Positions 25,223 through 33,010 of a stretch of 64,000 nucleotides of DNA are shown here, in pieces. The position numbers and the translations under genes are program-made. Where the stretch lies: NCBI GenBank assembly GCA_963974055.1, contig CAXBCP010000019.1, positions 27,326 to 91,325 on the forward strand. Reading direction: 5' to 3'. How positions within the stretch are numbered: the stretch's first letter is position 1; each line of letters begins with the position of its first letter. The stretch comes from CAXBCP01 sp963974055. Lineage in GTDB: Bacteria > Pseudomonadota > Alphaproteobacteria > MPNO01 > UBA830. The notes beneath the pieces are model-generated. The model did not search any database, was not told the DNA's origin, and worked only from the letters and a program-made list of their open reading frames with translations.

Positions 25223-26158
25223 ATGCCTGAAGTAAAATTTGACGAAGTAAGACTGTTTCTGTGCGATCCCCGTGTTCAGGTTCGCAGCAGTCTTCGTATG
25301 GCCCTGAACGATGCCGGGCTGAAGAACGGCAACATCTGGGAAGGCGGCGACCTGGATGCCATCACGGATTCCGTCGCGGACCCGAACGGTCCCGATATTG
25401 TGATTTGCGACGTCACGGAAAACACCGACGATGCCTGTCAGGTTTTCAGCGCGATCCGCCATAACGAGCTCGGCACGAACCCGTTTATCTGCATTATCGC
25501 GGTTGCCTGGTCGCCCAAGCAGGCCCTGGTCAGCAAGGTCGTGAATTCCGGCGCCGACGTACTTGTTGCTGCCCCGATTTCTCCCTCCCTCATCCTCGAC
25601 CGGATCGAAGCTCTGGTTCACAGCAGGAAACCGTTCGTCGTCACCAGCGATTATGTCGGTCCCGACCGCCGTTTTCTCGAAGGACGCGAAAGCGAGATAG
25701 AGCAGATCCCGGTGCCGAACTCGCTTCGCGACAAGGCACTGGGACAGTACGATCCAGCACGCATAAAATCCGAAATCGCCGCTGCCCGCGCTGATATCAA
25801 CGATCAGAAAATCGACCGGCAGGCCTATCAGGCGGCGTCGCTGGCCGACAAGATTCTCGAAGCCTTTGCCGCCAACAATCTGACCAACGTCGGCAAGCAG
25901 CTCGTCGAACTGAAAAACGTGACAAACGATCTAAAAATGCGGGCGTTTTCCGCCGGCGCAAAGGACCTCGAAGAACTTTGCGTGCCAATGCGCACGGTCG
26001 TCGACTCCCTTATCAAATCACGCGGCAAGATTTCAAAAAGAGATACCGAATTGCTGGGTCAGCTCTCGCACGCCTTGAGGGCCTCGGTGCGGTCCGCGGG
26101 TAAAGGCAAATCGGTGGCGCACGATATTTCAGAAACCGTCGTCAGCGCCCGCGCCTGA
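25223..26158 (+). CDS. Degenerate receiver-domain protein with GPDRR motif and helical C-terminus
   Basis: A 311-residue cytoplasmic protein. Residues 8-135 fold like a response-regulator receiver: FLCDPRVQVRSSLR with an acidic residue at 15, the phospho-acceptor position Asp63 in PDIVICDVTEN, and VNSGADVLVAAPISPSLI at the alpha4-beta5 end. The switch Thr/Ser is replaced (Val94 in IIAVAW) and the invariant Lys before Pro118 is Ala117, so normal phosphotransfer signalling is doubtful. Residues 144-150 carry YVGPDRR, a short motif common after receivers in alphaproteobacteria. The rest (about 170-311) is predicted helical with Ala/Lys-rich segments and has no DNA-binding domain that I recognise. 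Confidence 0.7.
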   Translation: MPEVKFDEVRLFLCDPRVQVRSSLRMALNDAGLKNGNIWEGGDLDAITDSVADPNGPDIVICDVTENTDDACQVFSAIRHNELGTNPFICIIAVAWSPKQALVSKVVNSGADVLVAAPISPSLILDRIEALVHSRKPFVVTSDYVGPDRRFLEGRESEIEQIPVPNSLRDKALGQYDPARIKSEIAAARADINDQKIDRQAYQAASLADKILEAFAANNLTNVGKQLVELKNVTNDLKMRAFSAGAKDLEELCVPMRTVVDSLIKSRGKISKRDTELLGQLSHALRASVRSAGKGKSVAHDISETVVSARA

Positions 26159-26181
26159 TTCCGTATACACCCGACTACCGG

Positions 26182-27492
26182 CTATTTGCGTTTATCCACA
26201 AACCTGGGTGCCTTGACGCTGCTCTCGAATTCTTTCGCGAGTGTCCCGAGATCAAGCACGAAGACATTCGGCGTCACTTCGAATGTCGCCTTGGTCGCCC
26301 TGGTTACCTTTTCCGATAACGCAGCAATGTCGACGCCGGCGCGAATTTCGATCGACAGCGAAAAACTGTCCGTCCCGTCCGGCGCGGTAACGAGTTCGGC
26401 CTTGAAATCATTCACCTCCGGAATATCGAACAGGAAATCCTCGTATTCCTGGTGATTGATATTCACGCCCCGGATCTTGAAGAAACCCGCGGTCCGGTGG
26501 GCATGGCGGATAACAGGAAAGACCCCGAATTCGGATGCGGCCCCGTCCTGGCGTTCCCATGTCACGATATCGCCGGAATTCCAGCGCAGGAATGCCGCCC
26601 CGTTATTGCTGAATAAGGGCGTCATCACCAGCACCCCCGGCTCTCCTTCGTCGACCGGTTTGAAGGTCTCTTCGTCGAGCACTTCGATAAAGGCCAGATC
26701 GGTCCAGACATGGAATCCGTTCCGGGCTTCGCCCTCGGCGCCCATCATGCTGCATTCGGTCATCCCGAAACAGTCGTAGACATCGGCGCCCCAGTCCCGC
26801 GCCAGTTTCGCCCGTTTGGCCGCCGATACGGGTTCCGCTGTGCAAAGCACCCGGTTTACCGAGCCGTTCGCGAGGTCGATGCCCTGGGCGGCAGCGAGAT
26901 TGGCGAGATGCAGCCCGTAGCTCGACATGCCCATAAAGACCGTCGGCTTCAGGCTCTGAATCAGTTCGAGCTGGTTCGCGGATGGCAGGGAAACGCCCGA
27001 TCCGCCCCAGATTGCGCCGATCCCGATAATCCGCGCGGACCGCGCCCACATATGTCCGGCCGGATGGATGCCGAGCGGAAAAGCGATATGGGCAACGTTC
27101 CCCGGCAGCGTTCCCGTGCACTGAAACGTGCGTGCGAAGCCGACCATGTTGTAGCGGATATCTTCATAGGTTTTGGGATAGAACAGCGGCCGCCCCGTAC
27201 TGCCGCCGGAGCGCCAGTATTCGCAGATGTCTTCCTGCCGCGCCGTGCAGAAATCCTCGTAGAATTCCTCTGTCGACAGTGCCCGCAATTGGTCCTTGTC
27301 CAGGATCGGTATCTTGGCCCATTCCTCCGGGTCGTCGAGCTTCGCCGGATCGATGTGGTCCAGCTTTCCCTTCCAGAACGGCGCCCGTTTGGCGTTTGCA
27401 AAAGCGATCGGCTTGCGGATGCGCTGGATTTCCGCAATTGCTTCCGGCGATTCCGGAATACCGAGCGGCAATTCACTGATGTTGTTTGTCAT
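26182..27492 (-). CDS. PaaK-like (phenylacetate-CoA ligase family) adenylate-forming enzyme
   Basis: A 436-residue member of the PaaK family of AMP-forming ligases, which activate aryl-acetic or related acids to CoA esters or amides. Motifs are YWRSGGSTGRPLFYPKT (P-loop, about residue 92-108), DVYDCFGMTECSMMGAE (adenine-binding) and HRTAGFFKIRGVNINHQEYED (hinge and C-terminal lid). The C-terminal half is complete. Its ATG overlaps the stop of the upstream QueG-like gene (27489-27492), so it is translated as the third member of a three-gene reverse-strand operon. The substrate is probably an acid handled by the two iron-sulfur proteins. Confidence 0.82.
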   Translation of the reverse strand: MTNNISELPLGIPESPEAIAEIQRIRKPIAFANAKRAPFWKGKLDHIDPAKLDDPEEWAKIPILDKDQLRALSTEEFYEDFCTARQEDICEYWRSGGSTGRPLFYPKTYEDIRYNMVGFARTFQCTGTLPGNVAHIAFPLGIHPAGHMWARSARIIGIGAIWGGSGVSLPSANQLELIQSLKPTVFMGMSSYGLHLANLAAAQGIDLANGSVNRVLCTAEPVSAAKRAKLARDWGADVYDCFGMTECSMMGAEGEARNGFHVWTDLAFIEVLDEETFKPVDEGEPGVLVMTPLFSNNGAAFLRWNSGDIVTWERQDGAASEFGVFPVIRHAHRTAGFFKIRGVNINHQEYEDFLFDIPEVNDFKAELVTAPDGTDSFSLSIEIRAGVDIAALSEKVTRATKATFEVTPNVFVLDLGTLAKEFESSVKAPRFVDKRK

Positions 27493-28478
27493 CGACGGTC
27501 CGTCATCCCGATCCAGCGTTCATTCGCCGTAAATTCTGCCGGCAGGTCCTGTCGCGTTTCCGCCTCGCGCATTTCGGCAAGGCGCGCCTGTTTTTCAGGC
27601 GTGTCCTCCGGAATTTCGTGCAATGCGTCCTCCAGGAAACGTTCGTAGTCCGCACCGACCGGACACACATCCTGACAGCGGCGGCAGCCGGTGACGACGC
27701 CGGAGCCGCGCAGAATGCTCTGCCACAGGTTAAACGACGATTCCGAGCGGACAAGATTGAGTTTCTCCATCGGGTCCTGCTCGTCGAAGATACTCTCCAG
27801 ATGATCCGTCAGTTGCGCAAACCCGTGCGGCGACCGGTAGCGGTCGCAGGCCTGCCAGTCGCGAGTCCAGTGGCCGACGACATCGCCGGGACAGGTGGAC
27901 AGACAGCGGCCGCATTCAGGCCCCCTGCACAAGGCCGCATTCACCGGTTTGTCGCTTTCGCACTCGACGGAACACATCACCGCCGACAGCATCACCCGGG
28001 GGCCGAATTCCGGCGTCAGAAGCTGCAGATTGAGCCCGAGCGTGCCCAGCCCCGCTTCCACCGCCGCATGATTGAGCGACAGCAGCGTCGTCAGGTGTTC
28101 GTCCGGATCGTTTTTATAGGCCCACGGATCGACATGAGTCGGCGGGATGATGATCCCCGGATAGCCCTGATCTTCCAGCCAATAGACCAGGTTCAGAGAC
28201 GCCTCCTCGAGCATCGTCAACGTCAGTTCGTCATTGTAATATTTGTGACGCTCGTCCCACCGCTTGATCCGTGTCGTCCCGCTGGCAAACCGCTTGCCGA
28301 GGACGATCACCCGGCCGTTGTCATGCTCGGTGATATCCGACGGCTTGTTCGGAAACCCGGGCGGCGGATTGGCTTCCAGCGTCGCGCCATCGGCGATCCC
28401 GACAATATCGACGCCGAATTCCCGCGCTTTCGCTTTGATTTCGTCGGCGGTCACCGGCGACTGAAATGCTGATACCAT
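27489..28478 (-). CDS. QueG/reductive-dehalogenase-like 4Fe-4S protein, second of a tandem pair
   Basis: A 329-residue iron-sulfur protein resembling the cobalamin-binding and ferredoxin modules of epoxyqueuosine reductase and reductive dehalogenases. An N-terminal segment AREFGVDIVGIAD and a central AAVEAGLGTLGLNLQLLTPE match the cobalamin-binding half. Two cysteine clusters follow, CGRCLSTCPGD and CRRCQDVCPVG, each suited to a [4Fe-4S]. ATG at 28478 gives a start equivalent to its partner. It is about as long as QueG but diverged, and the clear paralogue upstream (28493-29533) makes a tRNA-modification role unlikely. It may reduce a CoA-activated or halogenated substrate. Confidence 0.75.
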   Translation of the reverse strand: MVSAFQSPVTADEIKAKAREFGVDIVGIADGATLEANPPPGFPNKPSDITEHDNGRVIVLGKRFASGTTRIKRWDERHKYYNDELTLTMLEEASLNLVYWLEDQGYPGIIIPPTHVDPWAYKNDPDEHLTTLLSLNHAAVEAGLGTLGLNLQLLTPEFGPRVMLSAVMCSVECESDKPVNAALCRGPECGRCLSTCPGDVVGHWTRDWQACDRYRSPHGFAQLTDHLESIFDEQDPMEKLNLVRSESSFNLWQSILRGSGVVTGCRRCQDVCPVGADYERFLEDALHEIPEDTPEKQARLAEMREAETRQDLPAEFTANERWIGMTDRR

Positions 28479-28492
28479 GATCTCGACGTTCC

Positions 28493-29533
28493 TCAGTCTT
28501 CGGAAGCGGCGGCAGCGGCCGCTTCTTCCTTTTCGCGTTGTTCCTTCTTGAAGGCCTGCATCTGTCGGGCCACCATGCCCTTGTAGCCTTCCGGACCGAC
28601 CCAGCGTTCGTTCCAGTCGTTCAGACCGTCTATCGGATCGCCGTTTTTGCGGGCATCCTTGAACCCCTTCGCCTTTTCGACCTTTTCGGGCGTCTTTTCC
28701 GGAATGACCTTCTGGATATCCGCGAGATGGGCGTGATAGTCGTTGCCGACCGGGCAGACAGCCAGGCAGCGCGGGCAATCGCCGAACGAGCCGACAACCC
28801 GCAACAGGCCCTGCCAGAACCCGAACAGCTCCCGGTCCTGCAAAAGCCCTCGTTGAATATCAACAGGTTGCTGAACGAAGTGCTCCCAGAACTTCAGGAT
28901 CGTCGTGAATCCGAATTCCTGCGCTTCCGTTGCGCAGGCGCGCTTGTCGATACCGAAATGGCGCACCGCGTCCGACGGGCAGGAATACAGGCACCGGCTG
29001 CAGGATTCGCCGATACAGACCTGTTCGGTAATCCGCTGATCGGGCTCGATCTCGGCTTCCGTCAGAATACCGGTCAGGTAGATTCGGGGCCCGAATTCCG
29101 GCGTCAGGATGTTCACTTCAAGTCCGAACGTACCGAGCCCCGCCTCGATCCCCAGATGACGCGTGCTCAACCGGCCGTAACTGGCATTCTTGTACGACCA
29201 GTCCGTTTCCTGAGCGGCGGTCACGAACGATGGATGACCTTCGTTCTCCAGCCATTCGGTCAGCTTGTAGGCCGATTTGTCCATGCTGCGCAGCACGAGC
29301 ATGTCCATGTACTGCACCGGAATATTCGATTTTGCCCGGAAAGCGCCCGCGGGTATCCGTTTCGCGATAACGATGACGCTTTTGGCATAGGGTGAAATAC
29401 GTTCCGGCGTTTGCGGCCACTTGGGATCCGGCGGAAAATCGTTCAGCGTCTGCGCGCTGGCAATGCCGACCAGATCGGCGCCAAGCGCCCTGGCCCTGTC
29501 TTTTACGACGGTCGCGTCGAGATCGTATTCCAT
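28493..29533 (-). CDS. QueG/reductive-dehalogenase-like 4Fe-4S protein, first of a tandem pair
   Basis: A 346-residue paralogue of the following gene. Shared landmarks are ALGADLVGIASAQ, GIEAGLGTFGLEVNILTPEF, the clusters CIGESCSRCLYSCPSD and CPRCLAVCPVGNDY, and a C-terminal NERWVG. The C-terminus is a Lys/Glu/Ala-rich tail (QREKEEAAAAAASED). ATG at 29533 is preferred; a TTG at 29569 would add twelve residues. The gap to the second copy is 14 bp, and the PaaK-like ligase overlaps that copy. It is divergent from the transposase-like gene at 29633. I cannot say from sequence whether cobalamin is bound or what is reduced. Confidence 0.75.
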   Translation of the reverse strand: MEYDLDATVVKDRARALGADLVGIASAQTLNDFPPDPKWPQTPERISPYAKSVIVIAKRIPAGAFRAKSNIPVQYMDMLVLRSMDKSAYKLTEWLENEGHPSFVTAAQETDWSYKNASYGRLSTRHLGIEAGLGTFGLEVNILTPEFGPRIYLTGILTEAEIEPDQRITEQVCIGESCSRCLYSCPSDAVRHFGIDKRACATEAQEFGFTTILKFWEHFVQQPVDIQRGLLQDRELFGFWQGLLRVVGSFGDCPRCLAVCPVGNDYHAHLADIQKVIPEKTPEKVEKAKGFKDARKNGDPIDGLNDWNERWVGPEGYKGMVARQMQAFKKEQREKEEAAAAAASED

Positions 29534-29632
29534 ATCCCGGAACGTCTCATACAGGCATGGGGGCAACAATAGATTATTAGTCCCAATATATCATGGTACA
29601 GTACGGTTCATTCCAGTTTAAACAGGCATGTC

Positions 29633-30586
29633 ATGCACGGGTCCGCAACGACAACCCCCACTATCCGGAAGGAAATTCAGGCGTCGTCACGCTCAATCCG
29701 CGACCTCGCCGCCCGCTACGCCATCAACCCGAAAACCGTCGCAAAATGGAAGTCACGGACGTCGCCCGACGACCTGCCGATGGGTCCCAACCGCCCCCGG
29801 AACAGAAAACTGACGGCCGAAGAGGAAGGCACGTGTATCGGCTTCCGGATTCACACCCTGCTGCCGCTCGACGACTGCCTGTACGCCTTGCAACTCATGA
29901 TGCCGCATCTTAGCCGTTCCGGGCTCCACAGGCTGTATCAGCGACACAGGATCAGCCGCCTCGCGGATGTGCAGGGGCACAGCAAATCGCCGAAGGTCTC
30001 TGAAAACGACCGGATCGGAAGTTTCTACGTCAACGCCGCGGATATCCGGACGGGAGACGGCAAGGCAAACATGTTTTTCGCCTTCGACCGGACCAGCAAG
30101 TTCGCATTCGCAAAACTCTATCCGGTGTCCGACGCCGATAACGGCCCCGACTTCCTCGCAACCCTCGGCGACGCGGTGCCCTATTCCATCCTGAGCGTCC
30201 TGACCGGCGACAGCCCGCAGTTTACATACAAACCGTCCGTCGAAACCGGTCATCTGGACAGTGAGACCGAGCACCCGTTCGCCGTGGCATGCCGCAAACA
30301 GGGGATCCGGCACGAACTCCTTCCATTCGACCAGCCCTGGCGTATCCGTCCGCAGGCCGGGGCAAGCGACGCACCCGCAGGAACACCGACGCGCCGGTAC
30401 CATTACGAAAGCCACGACCACTTGCGGGAACATTTCTTTGCCTTTTTCGAAATTTACAATTTCGAACGCAGGCTCAAAACCCTGGGCGGCCTCACTCCGT
30501 ATGAATTCATCTGTGAATGCTGGGCCGCTCAGCCGGACCGGTTCAGCCGGAATCCTCTGAAAATCCGCCATCCACGCGCCCGCTGA
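29633..30586 (+). CDS. IS481-type transposase-like protein lacking the DDE catalytic residues
   Basis: A 317-residue protein whose length and landmarks match IS481 transposases: an N-terminal helix-turn-helix (SIRDLAARYAINPKTVAKWK), FRIHTLLPLDDCLYALQ, FDRTSKFAFAKLY, a TRRYHYESHDHLREH segment and the C-terminal LKTLGGLTPYEFICECW. The catalytic triad appears lost: the first Asp (usually HIDIAE) is Asn134, the second (LTDNGIQF) is Gly192, and the Glu region (WTNGQVERMN) is rewritten as WRIRPQAGAS with Ala242. No stop or frameshift occurs, so the frame has been kept. No terminal inverted repeats were found at its edges. It is either an inactive remnant or a domesticated DNA-binding protein. Confidence 0.8.
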   Translation: MHGSATTTPTIRKEIQASSRSIRDLAARYAINPKTVAKWKSRTSPDDLPMGPNRPRNRKLTAEEEGTCIGFRIHTLLPLDDCLYALQLMMPHLSRSGLHRLYQRHRISRLADVQGHSKSPKVSENDRIGSFYVNAADIRTGDGKANMFFAFDRTSKFAFAKLYPVSDADNGPDFLATLGDAVPYSILSVLTGDSPQFTYKPSVETGHLDSETEHPFAVACRKQGIRHELLPFDQPWRIRPQAGASDAPAGTPTRRYHYESHDHLREHFFAFFEIYNFERRLKTLGGLTPYEFICECWAAQPDRFSRNPLKIRHPRAR

Positions 30587-30708
30587 ATTGGCTATTCCAG
30601 CAAATGCCGGGCGAACGGCGCCAAATTATTGCCGTTTTGTGACGCCGATCACATAAACCTGATCACAGGCCCGATTGAAAAGCCGTTTCTGCGCGCCATA
30701 TCAGGCAC

Positions 30709-30888
30709 ATGAACAGATCGATACATGAACGTTTTTCGCAACGGCTTAAAGGCGGCCTTTTTCTGCTGGCCATCGTGTTTGGCGTGCTGATGCTCTCGGG
30801 CGGCCCCGATACATCCGTGGCCGACACCGACAAGGCCCTGAATTCCGTTGTCGTCGACCCGACGAACCGGTCCTGGGACGCCTTCTGA
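30709..30888 (+). CDS. Putative 59-residue single-span membrane protein
   Basis: ATG at 30709 with a modest AGG upstream opens 59 codons. The peptide has a basic start (MNRSIHERFSQRLKGG), one membrane span (LFLLAIVFGVLMLSGG) and a polar C-terminus rich in Asp. This looks like an N-in anchored small membrane protein with a periplasmic tail. No homology is evident by eye. It is isolated between the transposase-like gene and the convergent ABM-domain gene. The frame on the other strand here is a shadow. Confidence 0.4.
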   Translation: MNRSIHERFSQRLKGGLFLLAIVFGVLMLSGGPDTSVADTDKALNSVVVDPTNRSWDAF

Positions 30889-30904
30889 CATTGGTGCAAT
30901 CGGC

Positions 30905-31213
30905 CTATTCGACCGAATGACCGTAATGACGCAACTGTGAACATATCCTGATTTCGTAGCGCGAAAAAACGTGATCCTTGCCCGCCGCCATGGCTTCGCG
31001 GTGACGGGGATCCCGGGTCCACCGCGCGAGCGCTTCCTCGTCGTCCCAGTAGGAGACCGTATTCACCCGCCCGTCGCCGGACACGTGGGAATAGCTTTCC
31101 TTGCCCCGGAACCCCGGAACCTCGTCGACAAGGGGCATTAATTCGCCGAGCCACCTTTGCTGTTCGGCTTCCATGCCGGGCATTGTTTCGAATTCAATCA
31201 GACAGATTATCAT
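30905..31213 (-). CDS. Antibiotic-biosynthesis-monooxygenase (ABM) domain protein
   Basis: A 102-residue dimeric alpha/beta-barrel protein of the ABM fold. The N-terminal MIICLIEFETMPGMEAEQ and the central GFRGKESYSHVSGDGRVNTV plus SYWDDEEALARWTRDPRHRE are typical. Family members include quinol monooxygenases, heme-degrading enzymes and stress-linked proteins of unknown function, so no activity is assigned. It is divergent from ribA with a 107-bp gap. Confidence 0.7.
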   Translation of the reverse strand: MIICLIEFETMPGMEAEQQRWLGELMPLVDEVPGFRGKESYSHVSGDGRVNTVSYWDDEEALARWTRDPRHREAMAAGKDHVFSRYEIRICSQLRHYGHSVE

Positions 31214-31320
31214 TGTGTTATCCGTTTTTGGCAGATGCGGAGAATTACCGGAATCGACGCAAGCATTGTCGCCGCCCCGCTGGCAGCGTATTTAGTCTGT
31301 TCACCGTAGACCAGATTGAC

Positions 31321-32454
31321 ATGACCGGCCAAAAGATAACCGATACTGATTTCGGGTTGGAGACCCCATCCCCTCTCGCGAGCGTGGAGCGCGCAGCCTA
31401 CGAATTGCGCTGCGGACGCCCGGTATTCGTGCTCGACGAAAGCGACCGCGCTGCATTGGTCCTGGCAACCGAAATGGCGACAGAGCCGCGGATCAAATCG
31501 CTTAGCGAACTGGGCGATGGCGATCTGCCCCATGTCGTCCTGACGCATCATCGCGCCGCTACCCTTAAAATTCGTCTCTATACGCCGGAAATTGTGCGTA
31601 TTCCCTACCCGGACTGGCTGACCGCCGGACAGATCCGTCAGCTCGCCGATCCGCAGTTCGATCTCGCCGACCCCATGCGGGGTCCGTTTCTGGCTGAACG
31701 GGACAATGTGCCCGTCGCCGTGGCCGGTGGCGTCAAGCTTGCGAAAATTTCGCGCCTCCTGCCTTCCGTTCTGTCGATCGCAGTCCCGGCCGTCAAAATC
31801 GGAACCCATCCCGACATTGTCGCGGTCAATACCGCCGATATTGAAGCCTACGACACGCGGGCCGCCGCCGCGCTCAAGCGCGTAACCGCCGCGAAAGTTC
31901 CCCTCGAAGGCGCCGAGAACGCCCGCATTATCGCCTTCAGGCCCGATGACGGCGGCATCGAACACCTCGCCATCGTGATCGGCGATCCCGAACCGCCGGG
32001 CCCTGCCCTTGTCCGTCTCCATTCCGAATGTTTCACCGGCGACCTGATCGGCTCGCTCAAATGCGATTGCGGCGACCAGCTTCGCGGCGCGATCCAGCAG
32101 ATCGGCAGCGAAGGCAGCGGCATCTTGCTGTATCTCGCACAGGAAGGCCGGGGAATAGGCCTGATCAACAAGCTTCGCGCCTACGCGCTTCAGGATCAGG
32201 GTTTCGATACTGTCGAGGCCAACCAGAGGCTCGGGTTCGAGGACGACGAGCGGGTGTTTCTCGCCGCCGCTGAAATGCTGCGTCAGCTCGGATTTTCAAA
32301 GGTCCGCCTGTTGACCAATAATCCGCGCAAGGTTTCCCAGCTCGAGGATTTCGGCATTGAAGTGACAGAACGGGTCGCTCACCTGTTCGAAACCAACGAA
32401 CACAACGAGCGTTATCTCGCGATCAAGGCAGAGAAGAGCGGCCACATTCTCTAG
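31321..32454 (+). CDS. ribA: GTP cyclohydrolase II, long form with N-terminal extension
   Basis: A 377-residue enzyme that opens the imidazole ring of GTP in the first step of riboflavin synthesis. The catalytic half (about residues 190-377) has the zinc motif HSECFTGD followed by LKCDCGDQL, then EGRGIGL with the catalytic Arg, RLGFEDDERVF and LLTNNPRK. Residues 1-185 are an extra N-terminal region of the kind found in many alphaproteobacterial RibA proteins, about 180 residues longer than the E. coli enzyme; its role is not clear. ATG at 31321 is the first good start; the frame is open upstream to 31183, but that part overlaps the ABM gene. No FMN riboswitch is seen upstream. Confidence 0.92.
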   Translation: MTGQKITDTDFGLETPSPLASVERAAYELRCGRPVFVLDESDRAALVLATEMATEPRIKSLSELGDGDLPHVVLTHHRAATLKIRLYTPEIVRIPYPDWLTAGQIRQLADPQFDLADPMRGPFLAERDNVPVAVAGGVKLAKISRLLPSVLSIAVPAVKIGTHPDIVAVNTADIEAYDTRAAAALKRVTAAKVPLEGAENARIIAFRPDDGGIEHLAIVIGDPEPPGPALVRLHSECFTGDLIGSLKCDCGDQLRGAIQQIGSEGSGILLYLAQEGRGIGLINKLRAYALQDQGFDTVEANQRLGFEDDERVFLAAAEMLRQLGFSKVRLLTNNPRKVSQLEDFGIEVTERVAHLFETNEHNERYLAIKAEKSGHIL

Positions 32455-32484
32455 CCGCACGCCCGTCCGGCGGCGGCGGCACGG

Positions 32485-32928
32485 TTAGCTCGCCGCCGGC
32501 CGATTTCCGAACGACCGCTGCGGCGTTCCGGGGTTCAGCGATATGTGGGTGTGAATCCCTTTCCAGGGCGCATCGACCGCCGGCCGCTGGAAGATTACCG
32601 TTGCCCGGCCCGGCCGGTCGAACGGTGTGCCGTCTTCCAGATATCCCGTCGAGTGCCAGACAACGATTCCGACGCCCTGGAGCCGGTCCGGCGATATCTG
32701 GCATTCCAGCGTGTCCGGATCGAACCTGAACCCGTCGATAGTCGGCCAGACACGCCGCCATTGATCCGCTTCGAGGCGGTCCAGGCCCACAACCGTATCC
32801 ATCCTTGTGCCGAACCCGATAACGTCGGGAGCGAACAGGTTCCGCGCCGGCACGAAATCAACCGCGTCTACCAGCTTGTCCCATGTCGCGAACCACTCCG
32901 CGATCGTGCGGCGATCTTCCGCTTCCAT
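32485..32928 (-). CDS. SnoaL/NTF2-like domain protein
   Basis: A 147-residue protein with the cone-shaped NTF2-like fold pattern: an N-terminal helix (EDRRTIAEWFATWDKLVDA), then FAPDVIGFGTRMDTVVG and the C-terminal TVIFQRPAVDAPWKGIHTHIS. Such proteins are ketosteroid-isomerase-like enzymes or ligand binders, often with no known function. ATG at 32928 follows AAGGGGACAGTG. It is convergent with ribA and divergent from an MFS gene. Confidence 0.65.
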   Translation of the reverse strand: MEAEDRRTIAEWFATWDKLVDAVDFVPARNLFAPDVIGFGTRMDTVVGLDRLEADQWRRVWPTIDGFRFDPDTLECQISPDRLQGVGIVVWHSTGYLEDGTPFDRPGRATVIFQRPAVDAPWKGIHTHISLNPGTPQRSFGNRPAAS

Positions 32929-33010
32929 CACTGTCCCCTTTTTTGTGCCGAACGTGTAAGTTCGAGCGGCCTGCGTGTAGAAACCGATAACATAGAACAG
33001 CCCCGCATAC

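Noticed and set aside
29580..30640. A complete IS481 insertion sequence
   Set aside because: No terminal inverted repeats or target duplication could be found around the transposase-like gene, and its catalytic residues are gone.
31214..31320. FMN riboswitch upstream of ribA
   Set aside because: The 107-bp gap is short and lacks the conserved RFN elements.
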